From Maribacter hydrothermalis (lineage in GTDB: Bacteria; Bacteroidota; Bacteroidia; Flavobacteriales; Flavobacteriaceae): a stretch of 64,000 nucleotides of DNA. The DNA lies in NCBI RefSeq assembly GCF_001913155.1, contig NZ_CP018760.1, positions 3,410,001 to 3,474,000 of the forward strand. Reading direction: 5' to 3'. The position numbers and the translations under genes are program-made. The notes beneath the pieces were generated by a model. It was given only the letters and a program-made list of their open reading frames with translations. It had not been told where the DNA came from and did not search any database. Positions 45,579 through 56,800 of this stretch are shown in pieces (position 1 is the stretch's first letter; each line of letters starts with the position of its first letter).

Positions 45579-47528
45579 ATGATACTAAACTACATTGTAA
45601 GAAATTCTGAAAATTATCGTCCCAAGTGGATTGTTATTATTATTGATTTAATAATTTTTGGTATTGCTTTTTTTCTTAGTTATTTTATTAGATTCAATCT
45701 AACCTTGTCTTTTGATACGGGTCAATTGTTAACGCAGCTTCCTGTTGTAATACTTGCTTCCTTTTTGGCTATAATGATTATTGGCTCCTATAAAGGTGTA
45801 ATAAGGCATACAGGGGCTAAAGATGTTTATAATCTATTCAACGTAGTATGTTTAGCTAATATTTTTACCATTTTAGGGGTCATCATAAATAAATTTTATG
45901 GATTCGTAGATGAGTTTACGGTTCCTTTATCCATTGTAATTATTCACAGTTTATTATCTTTTATTGGGCTAACTGCGGCACGATTCATTTTTAAATCGGT
46001 CTATCATAGGTTAATCAATTCAACTGCTAAGATTACAAAGAGTGTTTTAATTTATGGTATTGGCGATGCTGGTATTATGACGTATAACGTTTTAACGAAT
46101 AGTCCTAAAAATGCAGCAAAAGTTGTAGGGTATGTAGATCACCTTGATAAAAAGACAGGTAAAAATATTAATGGAACCCATGTTCATGGTAAATCTGAAC
46201 TTAGTAAGGAATTTGTAAAACTTAGAGGAATACAAGAAATTATATTTACAGCATTAGATATTCCTCAAAAACAATTAAGAGAAGAAGTTAAGCGCTTGGT
46301 TGATTTAGATGTGGAGGTTAAAATTGTTCCACCAATAGAGACTTGGATAAATGGCGAGTTAAAAGCATCCCAGATAAAAAATGTTCAAATAGAAGATTTA
46401 TTGGACCGCCCACCTATTAAAATTAAAAATTTAAAAACAGCTAAGGAGTTAGAAAGTCAAACTGTTTTAGTTACAGGGGGAGCAGGCTCTATAGGTAGTG
46501 AGCTGGTTCGGCAAATTTGTTTATATGATTATAAGACTTTAATAATTGTTGATCAAGCTGAATCTGCACTTTATGATTTACAACAAGAATTAATTAGAAA
46601 AGGCTATCATAATTTTGTTTGTATAGTTGGTGATGTTCGGGATAGAAATAGAATGAACCAAATATTCAATGAATTTAAGCCGACATTTATTTTTCATGCT
46701 GCAGCTTACAAACATGTTCCATTAATGGAATATAACTCTTATGAAGCTATAAAAGTGAATATAGCGGGTACTAAGGTAATTGCTGATTTGGCTATTCAAT
46801 ATAGTGCAAATAAATTTATTTTGGTTTCGACCGATAAAGCAGTGAACCCTACAAATGTTATGGGGGCTTCTAAACGAATAGCAGAAAAGTATGTAGGTTG
46901 TATGCAAAAATTAGGCAAGACCAAATTCATTATTACAAGATTTGGAAATGTTCTTGGATCAAATGGCTCTGTTATTCCATTATTTAAAAAACAATTAGAA
47001 AGTGGTGGACCTTTAACGGTTACCCATAAAGATATTACTAGATATTTTATGACAATTCCCGAAGCTTCACAACTTGTTTTAGAAGCAGGATCTATGGGTA
47101 AAGGAGGTGAAATATTTATCTTTGATATGGGAGATTCTGTCAAGATTTTTGATCTTGCCAAGAATATGATAAAACTGTCTGGTTTATCATATCCAGAGGA
47201 TATCGATATTAAAATAACAGGATTGAGACCAGGTGAAAAGTTATATGAAGAGCTTTTAGCTAATGACGAGGATACACTACCTACGTATAACAAGAAAATT
47301 ATGATAAGCAAGGTAAGGGACGAGGACTTTACTTATGTTCGGTCAAAAATCGATGAACTTTGTATTACTAATATTTTATTTAATGGCGATACTGTAAAAT
47401 TGATGAAAGAAATAGTTCCAGAATATATTTCTAAGAATTCTAAATTTTCAGAGTTGGATAAAGTTGAAACCGAAAATCCTAAAATAATAAAAATGGAAAC
47501 GGGTTTAAAAAGAGAATTTTCTAATTAA
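45579..47528 (+). CDS. WbpM/PglF-type membrane UDP-HexNAc 4,6-dehydratase
   Basis: The product has 649 residues. An N-terminal membrane region with four hydrophobic helices (about 15-135) is followed by two Rossmann-like domains. The second carries GGAGSIG (300-306), AAAYKHVPLMEYN, STDKAVNPTNV and the family's MxxxK motif, M428-GAS-K432, then RFGNVLGSNGSVIPLFKKQ and HKDITRYFMTI. Enzymes of this type convert UDP-GlcNAc to the 4-keto-6-deoxy sugar for QuiNAc, FucNAc or bacillosamine derivatives. The gene leads the plus-strand operon with wza and wzc (gaps 10 and 23 bases). Its product may serve the WbpL-like initiator with the epimerase encoded at 7166, as WbpM does in Pseudomonas. That link is inferred. 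Confidence 0.92.
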   Translation: MILNYIVRNSENYRPKWIVIIIDLIIFGIAFFLSYFIRFNLTLSFDTGQLLTQLPVVILASFLAIMIIGSYKGVIRHTGAKDVYNLFNVVCLANIFTILGVIINKFYGFVDEFTVPLSIVIIHSLLSFIGLTAARFIFKSVYHRLINSTAKITKSVLIYGIGDAGIMTYNVLTNSPKNAAKVVGYVDHLDKKTGKNINGTHVHGKSELSKEFVKLRGIQEIIFTALDIPQKQLREEVKRLVDLDVEVKIVPPIETWINGELKASQIKNVQIEDLLDRPPIKIKNLKTAKELESQTVLVTGGAGSIGSELVRQICLYDYKTLIIVDQAESALYDLQQELIRKGYHNFVCIVGDVRDRNRMNQIFNEFKPTFIFHAAAYKHVPLMEYNSYEAIKVNIAGTKVIADLAIQYSANKFILVSTDKAVNPTNVMGASKRIAEKYVGCMQKLGKTKFIITRFGNVLGSNGSVIPLFKKQLESGGPLTVTHKDITRYFMTIPEASQLVLEAGSMGKGGEIFIFDMGDSVKIFDLAKNMIKLSGLSYPEDIDIKITGLRPGEKLYEELLANDEDTLPTYNKKIMISKVRDEDFTYVRSKIDELCITNILFNGDTVKLMKEIVPEYISKNSKFSELDKVETENPKIIKMETGLKREFSN

Positions 47529-47538
47529 TTATAATAAC

Positions 47539-48306
47539 ATGATAAAGTTTAACCGTTTTTTATTTGTAAGTCTTAGTGTTTTAATTTTTACTTCTTGTGC
47601 ATCTAGAAAAGACGTGGTGTTTTTTCAAGATATGGCAGATTTTGAAACATTAGTTAACGATAATACAGATTCTTATAGATTTAAAGTCGATGATGTCGTA
47701 AGTATTCATATCTCAACACTAGATCCAGAAGCAAGCTTGCCATTTAATTTATTTAAGGGGTCGGAAGTGGCGGGATCAAGACCGGAACAAGTTGATTATA
47801 TAATTGATAAAGAAGGAAATATTGATTTTCCGGTATTAGGATCTGTGAAAATAGACGGATTAAGCCCAACTGATGTAAAAGTACTTTTAAAAGAAAAACT
47901 TTCAGATTACCTAAAAAATCCAATTGTTAACATACGATTAAAGAATTTTACGGTTACAGTTTTAGGTGCGGTTAATAATCCTGGAACATATCCTGTAAAT
48001 GGAGAACAAATTTCAATACTAGAAGCGCTTGGATTGGCCGGTGATTTAAATATAAAAGGTAGACGAGATAATGTTCTTGTGCTAAGGGAGTTCAATGGTA
48101 CAAAAGTTTCTAATCATATAGATCTAACATCAAAAAAAGCATTGGATTCACCAGTATACTACCTTACTCAGAACGATGTAATTTATGTAGAACCTAATAA
48201 ATCTGGAATTACTTCTTCCAATTTAGATAATAGAACTTCAAATGCAATTTCAATTGCCTCAATCATTATTACATCTACAGTTTTAATATTGACTCAAAGA
48301 AATTAA
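47539..48306 (+). CDS. wza: Wza-like outer membrane polysaccharide export lipoprotein
   Basis: The 255-residue protein has a lipobox FTSC (Cys20). A polysaccharide export (Poly_export) domain starts near YRFKVDDVVSIHIST. A soluble ligand-binding (SLBB) segment follows, with FTVTVLGAVNNPGTYPVNGE and ISILEALGLAGDLNIKGRRDNVLV. A hydrophobic segment near the C-terminus (AISIASIIITSTVLILTQ) could span the membrane. It forms the exit channel for polysaccharide and precedes wzc by 23 bases, the usual arrangement. It is shorter than E. coli Wza (379 residues), which is common in Bacteroidota. Confidence 0.93.
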   Translation: MIKFNRFLFVSLSVLIFTSCASRKDVVFFQDMADFETLVNDNTDSYRFKVDDVVSIHISTLDPEASLPFNLFKGSEVAGSRPEQVDYIIDKEGNIDFPVLGSVKIDGLSPTDVKVLLKEKLSDYLKNPIVNIRLKNFTVTVLGAVNNPGTYPVNGEQISILEALGLAGDLNIKGRRDNVLVLREFNGTKVSNHIDLTSKKALDSPVYYLTQNDVIYVEPNKSGITSSNLDNRTSNAISIASIIITSTVLILTQRN

Positions 48307-48329
48307 AAAAATTATTTTACTATTATTTT

Positions 48330-50717
48330 ATGGATACAATCTCCAAAGGTTTTCAACAAGAAAAGGATTTAAATGATATTGTAGCTCGTTATGCTAAGCG
48401 TTGGTACTGGTTTTTATTGGCAATCATTGTATTATTGGGCATTGCATTTATCTACAATAGATATGCTGTTCCTAAATACGATATTGGTGCTAAAATTCAA
48501 ATCTTAGAAGAAAAAGGTGCTTCATCGGAGCTTGCAGTTTTCAAGGACTTAGATTTTTTAGGAGGCAAACAAAATGAAGTTGAAGATGAAATTGAAGTAC
48601 TTAATTCTAGATCTAATTTTATAGAAGTCGTAAAGAATTTAAAAGCGAATATTTCGTATAATTTAGTAGGAGACATCAAAGAATCGGAATTATACGGAGA
48701 TATTCCTGTAAATATTAATTTTCTTTCTCCTGACTCATTAATATTTAATTCGAAACATGTTTTTTATATTAAATTAATTTCGAAAAGTAATTTTGAACTT
48801 AGAAATAAGGAGGGTGAACTTCCTAAATTATATTCATTTGGAAAGAATATTAAAACACCAATAGGAGATATAATAATTACTCCAAATCTTCAACATTATA
48901 ATGCTTATGAAGGAGATAAAATAAAAATTTTGATAAACCCTGTAAGTACAGTGGCTCAAAATTTAAAAAAAATCGTAAAAATTTCGAATATAGATGAATT
49001 TTCCAAAATTTTAACCTTAACTGCTGAGCATCCAATACCTGAAAAAGGTATTAGTATAATTAACTCGTTAATAAATGTATACAACACCAATGCCGTTCAA
49101 GATAAAAAGGAAATTGCTGATAGAACCTTTACGTTTATAAACGAAAGAATAGCAGATATTTATTCAAATTTATCTGTAGTAGATCAAACCGCTCAAGAGT
49201 TTAAAACCGACCGCGGATTATCGGATATACAGTCACAGGCTAATATAAATTTAAATGTTGGCGCGGCAAATCAACAAGAATTAGAAAATTATCGTAACCA
49301 GCTGAATATCGCAAGTGCAATGAGGGAAATTGTTACGGACCAAAATGATTCCAACGAAACTTTACCTTCCAACATTGGTCTTTCTGATCCATCTATTGCA
49401 AATAGTACGGCAAAATATAATCAACTTTTACAAGAAAGAAATAGATTGTTAAAAAGTTCAAATGATAAAAACCCTGTAATTGTAGGCTTAAATGAAGAAC
49501 TTCAAAGTATTAAGAACGGGCTAACTGCAAGTCTCGGGGCCATGGAGAATAATTTATCCTTAACAGTGAATAACCTTAGCAAACAACAGTCTCGAATAAA
49601 TTCCAAAATTTATTCTGCACCAAGAAACGAAAGAGCGTTAAGGGATATTACTAGAAAGCAAGAAACTACAGAATCACTTTATTTGTATTTATTGCAAAGA
49701 AGAGAAGAATCTCAAGTTGCATTGGCTTCAACTGCTCCTAAATCTAAAGTTATAGATTCAGCATACTTAACAGATATTGACCCTATATCACCAAATAAAT
49801 TTAAAATTTATTTAGCGGCATTGATTTTAGGGTTTTTAATTCCATTTTCAATTATTTACTCTCACGATTTACTTGATAATAAAATTCATAGTAAATCCAT
49901 GCTGGAAAAAATGATTGGAAATTATCCGGTTTTAGCTGAGCTACCGCGAATAGATAAAAAATCCCAAAAATATGTTCATGATGATGATAGGTCTGTTTTG
50001 GCAGAGTCTTTGAGAATATTAAGAACAAATTTAGATTACTTAATAAAATCAAAGAAGGCTGATAAAAGGAATAACGTTGTTTTAGTTACTTCAAGTGTTT
50101 CGGGAGAAGGTAAAACTTTTGTTTCGTCAAATTTGTCCATGATTTTTGCAAGTACGAAGAAAAAGATATTGTTAATTGGAGCAGATATTAGAAATCCAAA
50201 ATTAACAGACTTTTTTAGTGAAGACAAAAACGTAGATGTTTTGGGTAGAAGTAAAAAGAATAAAGATTTAGGACTTTCTGAATATTTAATGGACGATAGT
50301 ATTGAAGTAGATGATATTGTAAAATCAATGCTAGTCCATAATAATACATTGGATGTTATATACTCAGGTAAAATTTTACCCAACCCTTCAGAATTATTAA
50401 TGGGAGATAGATTTAAAAATCTAATAGAAGAAGTTGCTCCGAAATATGATTATGTAATAATAGATTCTGCACCGCTTATGGTTGTAACCGATACTTTATT
50501 AATATCTCCATACGCAAATCATACTATTTATGTAACAAGGGCTCATGTAACAGAAACTAAAGTTGTTGATTTCCCAATTGCATTACAGAATGAAGGCAAA
50601 TTGGTGGGTCTTAATTTTGTTGTAAATGATGTCAAGGAAAGTAATTTGGGCTATGGTGGTAAGTACGGCTATGGTTATGGAATAAAAACAAAAAAATGGT
50701 GGCAATTTAGTACATAA
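48330..50717 (+). CDS. wzc: Wzc-like co-polymerase and BY-family tyrosine kinase
   Basis: The protein has 795 residues. The N-terminal Wzz domain begins with a membrane helix (about 27-46). A periplasmic coiled-coil region and a second membrane helix (about 490-510) follow. The cytoplasmic kinase has Walker A SSVSGEGKT (588-596), Walker A' ILLIGADIRNPKL and Walker B YVIIDSAP (708-715). The C-terminal tail is tyrosine-rich (Y775, Y779, Y781, Y783 in the last 24 residues), which is the autophosphorylation cluster. It controls chain length and export with Wza. The likely phosphatase is encoded at 57868-58611, on the other side of the second AA5 gene. Confidence 0.94.
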   Translation: MDTISKGFQQEKDLNDIVARYAKRWYWFLLAIIVLLGIAFIYNRYAVPKYDIGAKIQILEEKGASSELAVFKDLDFLGGKQNEVEDEIEVLNSRSNFIEVVKNLKANISYNLVGDIKESELYGDIPVNINFLSPDSLIFNSKHVFYIKLISKSNFELRNKEGELPKLYSFGKNIKTPIGDIIITPNLQHYNAYEGDKIKILINPVSTVAQNLKKIVKISNIDEFSKILTLTAEHPIPEKGISIINSLINVYNTNAVQDKKEIADRTFTFINERIADIYSNLSVVDQTAQEFKTDRGLSDIQSQANINLNVGAANQQELENYRNQLNIASAMREIVTDQNDSNETLPSNIGLSDPSIANSTAKYNQLLQERNRLLKSSNDKNPVIVGLNEELQSIKNGLTASLGAMENNLSLTVNNLSKQQSRINSKIYSAPRNERALRDITRKQETTESLYLYLLQRREESQVALASTAPKSKVIDSAYLTDIDPISPNKFKIYLAALILGFLIPFSIIYSHDLLDNKIHSKSMLEKMIGNYPVLAELPRIDKKSQKYVHDDDRSVLAESLRILRTNLDYLIKSKKADKRNNVVLVTSSVSGEGKTFVSSNLSMIFASTKKKILLIGADIRNPKLTDFFSEDKNVDVLGRSKKNKDLGLSEYLMDDSIEVDDIVKSMLVHNNTLDVIYSGKILPNPSELLMGDRFKNLIEEVAPKYDYVIIDSAPLMVVTDTLLISPYANHTIYVTRAHVTETKVVDFPIALQNEGKLVGLNFVVNDVKESNLGYGGKYGYGYGIKTKKWWQFST

Positions 50718-50793
50718 TTTAATAGTGTAACATTGGTCGTATTTATATGCTATTACGACGAGTATTTTCTTTTTTATTCTTACCGAAAATTTC

Positions 50794-50837
50794 TAATGGT
50801 TAAATTTATGTGCTTCCCCACATTTATTTAACCATTA
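50794..50837. repeat. inverted repeat between wzc and the second AA5 gene
   Basis: TAATGGTTAAAT (50794-50805) pairs with ATTTAACCATTA (50826-50837). After a TT/TT mismatch, ATGTG pairs with CACAT around a CTTCCC loop. It lies 77 bases past the wzc stop and ends 12 bases before the AA5 start, followed by TTCTTTTTAATT. It could terminate wzc transcripts, attenuate the AA5 transcript or be an operator. The stem is AT-rich. Confidence 0.5.
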
Positions 50838-50849
50838 TTCTTTTTAATT

Positions 50850-53800
50850 ATGCAGTTTAATCGCAAAATTCTATTTTGCTTATCAATATCAACGTTATTT
50901 CTGCAACTTTCATTTGCTCAAAGTTTAAATCAAATTGGTGAGTGGAGTGATCCTATACCATTTGGAATTGTGCCAGTGGCTGTAGCCAATTTACCTGATG
51001 GAAGACTCATTTGTTGGTCTTCTCAATTTAGGGATACCTTTAGGGATGCTGCCGATGGTTCAACTTTTACAGAGATTTTTGATCCGTCAATTGGGTTAAA
51101 TGGTATGGCTTTGGGTGAAACTGTTACTCAAACTAATCATGATATGTTTTGCCCGGGTATAAATAACTTACCGGATGGAAGAATTTTATCTGCAGGCGGG
51201 ACAACAAGCCAAAAAACTAGTATATACGATTGGAGAACTAACAGTTGGAGCGCCGTTAACGATATGAATATTCCAAGAGGATACCAAGGAAACGTTACAT
51301 TAGCTAATGGTTCTGTTTTTACCGTTGGAGGATCTTGGGGAGGTGGTGCATATGGTAATCGTGACGCTGAAATTTGGACAGAGAATTCTGGCTGGTCTTT
51401 GCTTTCAGGAATTAAAGGATCAGACTTCTTTACGAATAACGACTTGTTAAAAGATTCGCAAGGGTTATATAGAGTAGATAATCATGCTTGGTTATGGGTT
51501 GCACCAGATGCATCAATATTTCATGCTGGACCAAGCGAGCAAATGAACTGGATTGATTTACAAGGAAATGGGTCTGTAAGTTCCGCAGGTTTACGTGCAA
51601 ATGATACATACAGTATGAAAGGTACTACGGTAATGTTTGATATTGGTAAGCTTTTGAAAGTGGGAGGTTCAGAATCTTACTCAAGTTTAACTCCAGCAAA
51701 ATCTAATTCTTTTGTAATTGATATTAATGGCGGTTTTGGAACTATACCCTCTGTTACTTCAACCAGTAATAATTTGTTTTTTTCTAGAACCATGCATAAT
51801 AGTACGGTATTACCAGACGGGTCGGTTTTGGTTACTGGTGGTCTTGATCATGCTGAGGTCTTTACAGATAACGGTGCTAGGTTAACTTCTGAATTATATA
51901 ACCCTGAAACAAATTTATGGAGTACGGTTGCAGGAATGGCAACTCCACGAACATATCATAGTGTTGCAATCCTAATGCCTAATGGTAAAGTATTTGTAGG
52001 CGGCGGTGGATTATGTACTTATTTTTCTGATGATTGTCAAAATCATTTTAATGCTGAAATTTATAGCCCACCTTATCTTTTTAATTCTGATAATAGTTTG
52101 GCAGTAAGACCAACAATAACAGCTCCGGAAGCTGTTAATTATAATTCATTGGTGAATGTTACTGGTACAGCAGGAATACAAGAGTTTAGTTTAATTAGAC
52201 TTTCTTCAGCAACGCATAGTACAAATAATGAGCAAAGAAGAATCCCGGTAGATTTTACTTCTGTAGATTCAAATTATTCTTTAAGTATACCAAATGAAAA
52301 TCTTCTTCCACCAGGATATTATATGCTATTTGCATTGAACGCAAACGGAGTACCTTCTGAAGCTGAGATTATGAAGATTGGAGAAAATGTAACCTCTAAC
52401 ATCTTGCCTGATGATTTACTGGTTTCCTTAAATTTTGACGAAAATTCTGGAATTTTAGTTAATGATGAGACTATAAATAATAATGATTTTGTTATTAAAG
52501 AAAGAACTGATGAAGGTCAACCTACTGTAGCTAATGACCATACTTGGGGTGGTAATGGAGTTTATGAAAAAGGCTTAGAATTAGATGGTAAATATCATTC
52601 AAGTAACTCTATTTTGGAATTACCTTATAATCAGAATATAGCTCAAATTCAAAATGGAATTACCGTTATGGCATGGGTTTATAGAGATGGTAGTAGCGTT
52701 GTACCACAAACAGGTAAACCTGCTAATGTTGCCATTTTTGCGCATAATTACCCAGCAATGTTTACTGGTTTTCATAATTCTTTATTGAAGTGGTCTTTTG
52801 CTACTTCTGGAGGCTTTACGGATTGTTACGGTGGATATGCCCCCTTAAATCAGTGGGTTCATTTAGCGGTAACTTATGACGGGCAAACTGCTAGATTGTA
52901 TTCTAACGGTATAGAAATATGCAATAGCCCATTAACAGGGACTATGTTGCTTAGGAATGATTCTAATGTAAGAAGTAATTTTACAATTTCAGGTTTTTAT
53001 GAGCATAGGACCAATTTGCCTGTTGTTCCTTACGGAAATAAAAGTGGCATCACCGATGAGTTAGATGGAAGAATTGATGATTTTAAATTATTTAAACGTC
53101 CTCTTTCCGCCAATGAAATAAAACAATATTATAATGTAGGATTGTCAACTAATACTCCCGGTATAGCTAATTGTAATGAAGGATTAATTATTCCTGAGTA
53201 CAAAATTAATAATGGTGATTGGATTCAAGGAAACAGAATTAGTGCTCCATTAGGAAGTAGAGTTTATATAAGAGCAAAAAATTATAATGACAGCTATTTT
53301 ATTACAACACCGCAATATGATGGTCCTACATTTAATAGTATAAATGATAGCAATAGATTAACAGCTGAAGGAGCATATCAACTTGATACTTTTGTTCAAA
53401 AATTTGATTATTACAGATGGGGAAATCCTGATAGGGGAAATGGACTTGTTGATGACTCTAATGTTGGTCAATTTGTATTAACAACTGTAGATGGTTGCCC
53501 TACAGTAATTAATTTTAAAATTGGTGCAATTTCCGATAATAATGAACCGCCTAATGCTGTTGCAAACGCAAGTACATTTACAGGAAATTCACCTTTAACG
53601 GTTAATTTTACAGGTAGTAATTCTACTGATGATGATGGTATTGATAATTATTCATGGAATTTTGGAGACGGAAGTGTTTCTTCTCTTATTAATCCTCAAC
53701 ATACCTTTACAACGATTGGTACATACAATGTAGTTTTAAGCGTTACAGATACAGATGGATCTATTGATACTGATAATTTAACAATTGATGTAAAAAGCGA

Positions 53801-56800
53801 AAATTCTTGTCCTGACGGCCTATTAAACGATGACGTTTCAATGGTCCTGTCGCTGGGCAATTTCGTTGGGGGCATAGATTCCGTAATCGGGACCGATGTA
53901 GAGACCAATGGCAGTCCATGCGGTATCGAGGTTGTGAACAATGATAGTAACCAGCCATGGGGCCGTTACCGGATTACGATCCGTCTATCCGATTATGGTA
54001 TCTCCATAGGAGATGAGCTTTTGATAGGATTGGACGGTAAGGACGGAAGCGGGGCCGCTCGCTTGGAGATAAGCCTGAACGATACGCCGAACACATCCAT
54101 AGGGTCATATAATTATGGTGCCGATTGGAGCAGGTTCGAGACCACGGTCACCGTTCCGAGCGGGACGAACACGTTGGATCTGTGGATGTTCAGCAACTAT
54201 GCCGTGAACACCCCCGGCACCGCTTATTACGATAACCTCAGGGTGGTGAACCTGAGTGCCGCGCCACCATGTGATGGCCTGGGCTATACAATTTATTATG
54301 CGGACACGGACGGTGACGGCTATGGCGATCCCAACAGTACATTGGAAGCTTGTACGGTACCGACAGGATATGTGACGGATAATACGGACTGCAACGATAA
54401 CGAAGCATTGTCGTATCCCGGCAATGTGGAAGTGTGCGACGGTATCGACAATGACTGCGACGGGGATATAGATGAGGACTTTACTTTGACCACCTATTAT
54501 TTAGATACGGACGGTGACGGCTATGGCGATCCCAACAATACATTGGAAGCTTGTACGGTACCGACGGGATATGTAACGGATAATACGGACTGCAACGATA
54601 ACGAAGCATTGTCGTATCCTGGCAATGTAGAAGTGTGCGACGGTATCGACAATGACTGCGACGGGGATATAGATGAGGACTTTACTTTGACCACCTATTA
54701 TTTGGATACGGACGGTGACGGCTATGGCGATCCCAACAATATATTGGAAGCTTGTACGGTACCGACAGGATATGTGACGGATAATACGGACTGTAACGAT
54801 GGCGAAGCATTGTCGTATCCCGGCAATGTGGAAGTATGCGACGGTATCGACAATGACTGCGACGGGGATATAGATGAAGAACTCAATTGTTTTGTAGAGT
54901 GTCCTGACGGCCTATTAAACGATGACGTTTCAATGGTCCTGTCGCTGGGCAATTTCGTTGGTGGCATAGATTCCGTAATCGGGACCGATGTAGAGACCAA
55001 TGGCAGTCCATGCGGTATCGAGGTTGTGAACAATGATAGTAACCAGCCATGGGGCCGTTACCGGATTACGATCCGTCTATCCGATTATGGTATCTCCATA
55101 GGAGATGAGCTTTTGATAGGATTGGACGGTAAGGACGGAAGCGGGGCCGCTCGCTTGGAGATAAGCCTGAACGATACGCCGAACACATCCATAGGGTCAT
55201 ATAATTATGGTGCCGATTGGAGCAGGTTCGAGACCACCGTCACCGTTCCGAGCGGGACGAACACGTTGGATCTTTGGATGTTCAGCAACTATGCCGTGAA
55301 CACCCCCGGCACCGCTTATTACGATAACCTCAGGGTGGTGAACCTGAGTGCCGCGCCACCATGTGATGGTCTGGGCTATACAATTTATTATGCGGACACG
55401 GACGGTGACGGCTATGGCGACCCCAACAGTACATTGGAAGCTTGTACGGTACCGACAGGATATGTGACGGATAATACGGACTGCAACGATAACGAAGCAT
55501 TGTCGTATCCCGGCAATGTGGAAGTGTGCGACGGTATCGACAATGACTGCGACGGGGATATAGATGAGGACTTTACTTTGACCACCTATTATTTAGATAC
55601 GGACGGTGACGGCTATGGCGATCCCAACAATACATTGGAAGCTTGTACGGTACCGACGGGATATGTAACGGATAATACGGACTGCAACGATAACGAAGCA
55701 TTGTCGTATCCTGGCAATGTAGAAGTGTGCGACGGTATCGACAATGACTGCGACGGGGATATAGATGAGGACTTTACTTTGACCACCTATTATTTGGATA
55801 CGGACGGTGACGGCTATGGCGATCCCAACAATATATTGGAAGCTTGTACGGTACCGACAGGATATGTGACGGATAATACGGACTGTAACGATGGCGAAGC
55901 ATTGTCGTATCCCGGCAATGTGGAAGTATGCGACGGTATCGACAATGACTGCGACGGGGATATAGATGAAGAACTCAATTGTTTTGTAGAGTGTCCTGAC
56001 GGCCTATTAAACGATGACGTTTCAATGGTCCTGTCGCTGGGCAATTTCGTTGGGGGCATAGATTCCGTAATCGGGACCGATGTAGAGACCAATGGCAGTC
56101 CATGCGGTATCGAGGTTGTGAACAATGATAGTAACCAGCCATGGGGCCGTTACCGGATTACGATCCGTCTATCCGATTATGGTATCTCCATAGGAGATGA
56201 GCTTTTGATAGGATTGGACGGTAAGGACGGAAGCGGGGCCGCTCGCTTGGAGATAAGCCTGAACGATACGCCGAACACATCCATAGGGTCATATAATTAT
56301 GGTGCCGATTGGAGCAGGTTCGAGACCACGGTCACCGTTCCGAGCGGGACGAACACGTTGGATCTTTGGATGTTCAGCAACTATGCCGTGAACACCCCCG
56401 GCACCGCTTATTACGATAACCTCAGGGTGGTGAACCTGAGTGCCGCGCCACCATGTGATGGTCTGGGCTATACAATTTATTATGCGGACACGGACGGTGA
56501 CGGCTATGGCGACCCCAACAGTACATTGGAAGCTTGTACGGTACCGACAGGATATGTGACGGATAATACGGACTGCAACGATAACGAAGCATTGTCGTAT
56601 CCCGGCAATGTGGAAGTGTGCGACGGTATCGACAATGACTGCGACGGGGATATAGATGAGGACTTTACTTTGACCACCTATTATTTAGATACGGACGGTG
56701 ACGGCTATGGCGATCCCAACAATACATTGGAAGCTTGTACGGTACCGACGGGATATGTAACGGATAATACGGACTGCAACGATAACGAAGCATTGTCGTA

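Noticed and set aside
46796..47311. 171-residue open frame antisense to the wbpM-like gene
   Set aside because: It overlaps a strongly conserved dehydratase domain on the other strand and has no recognisable motif.
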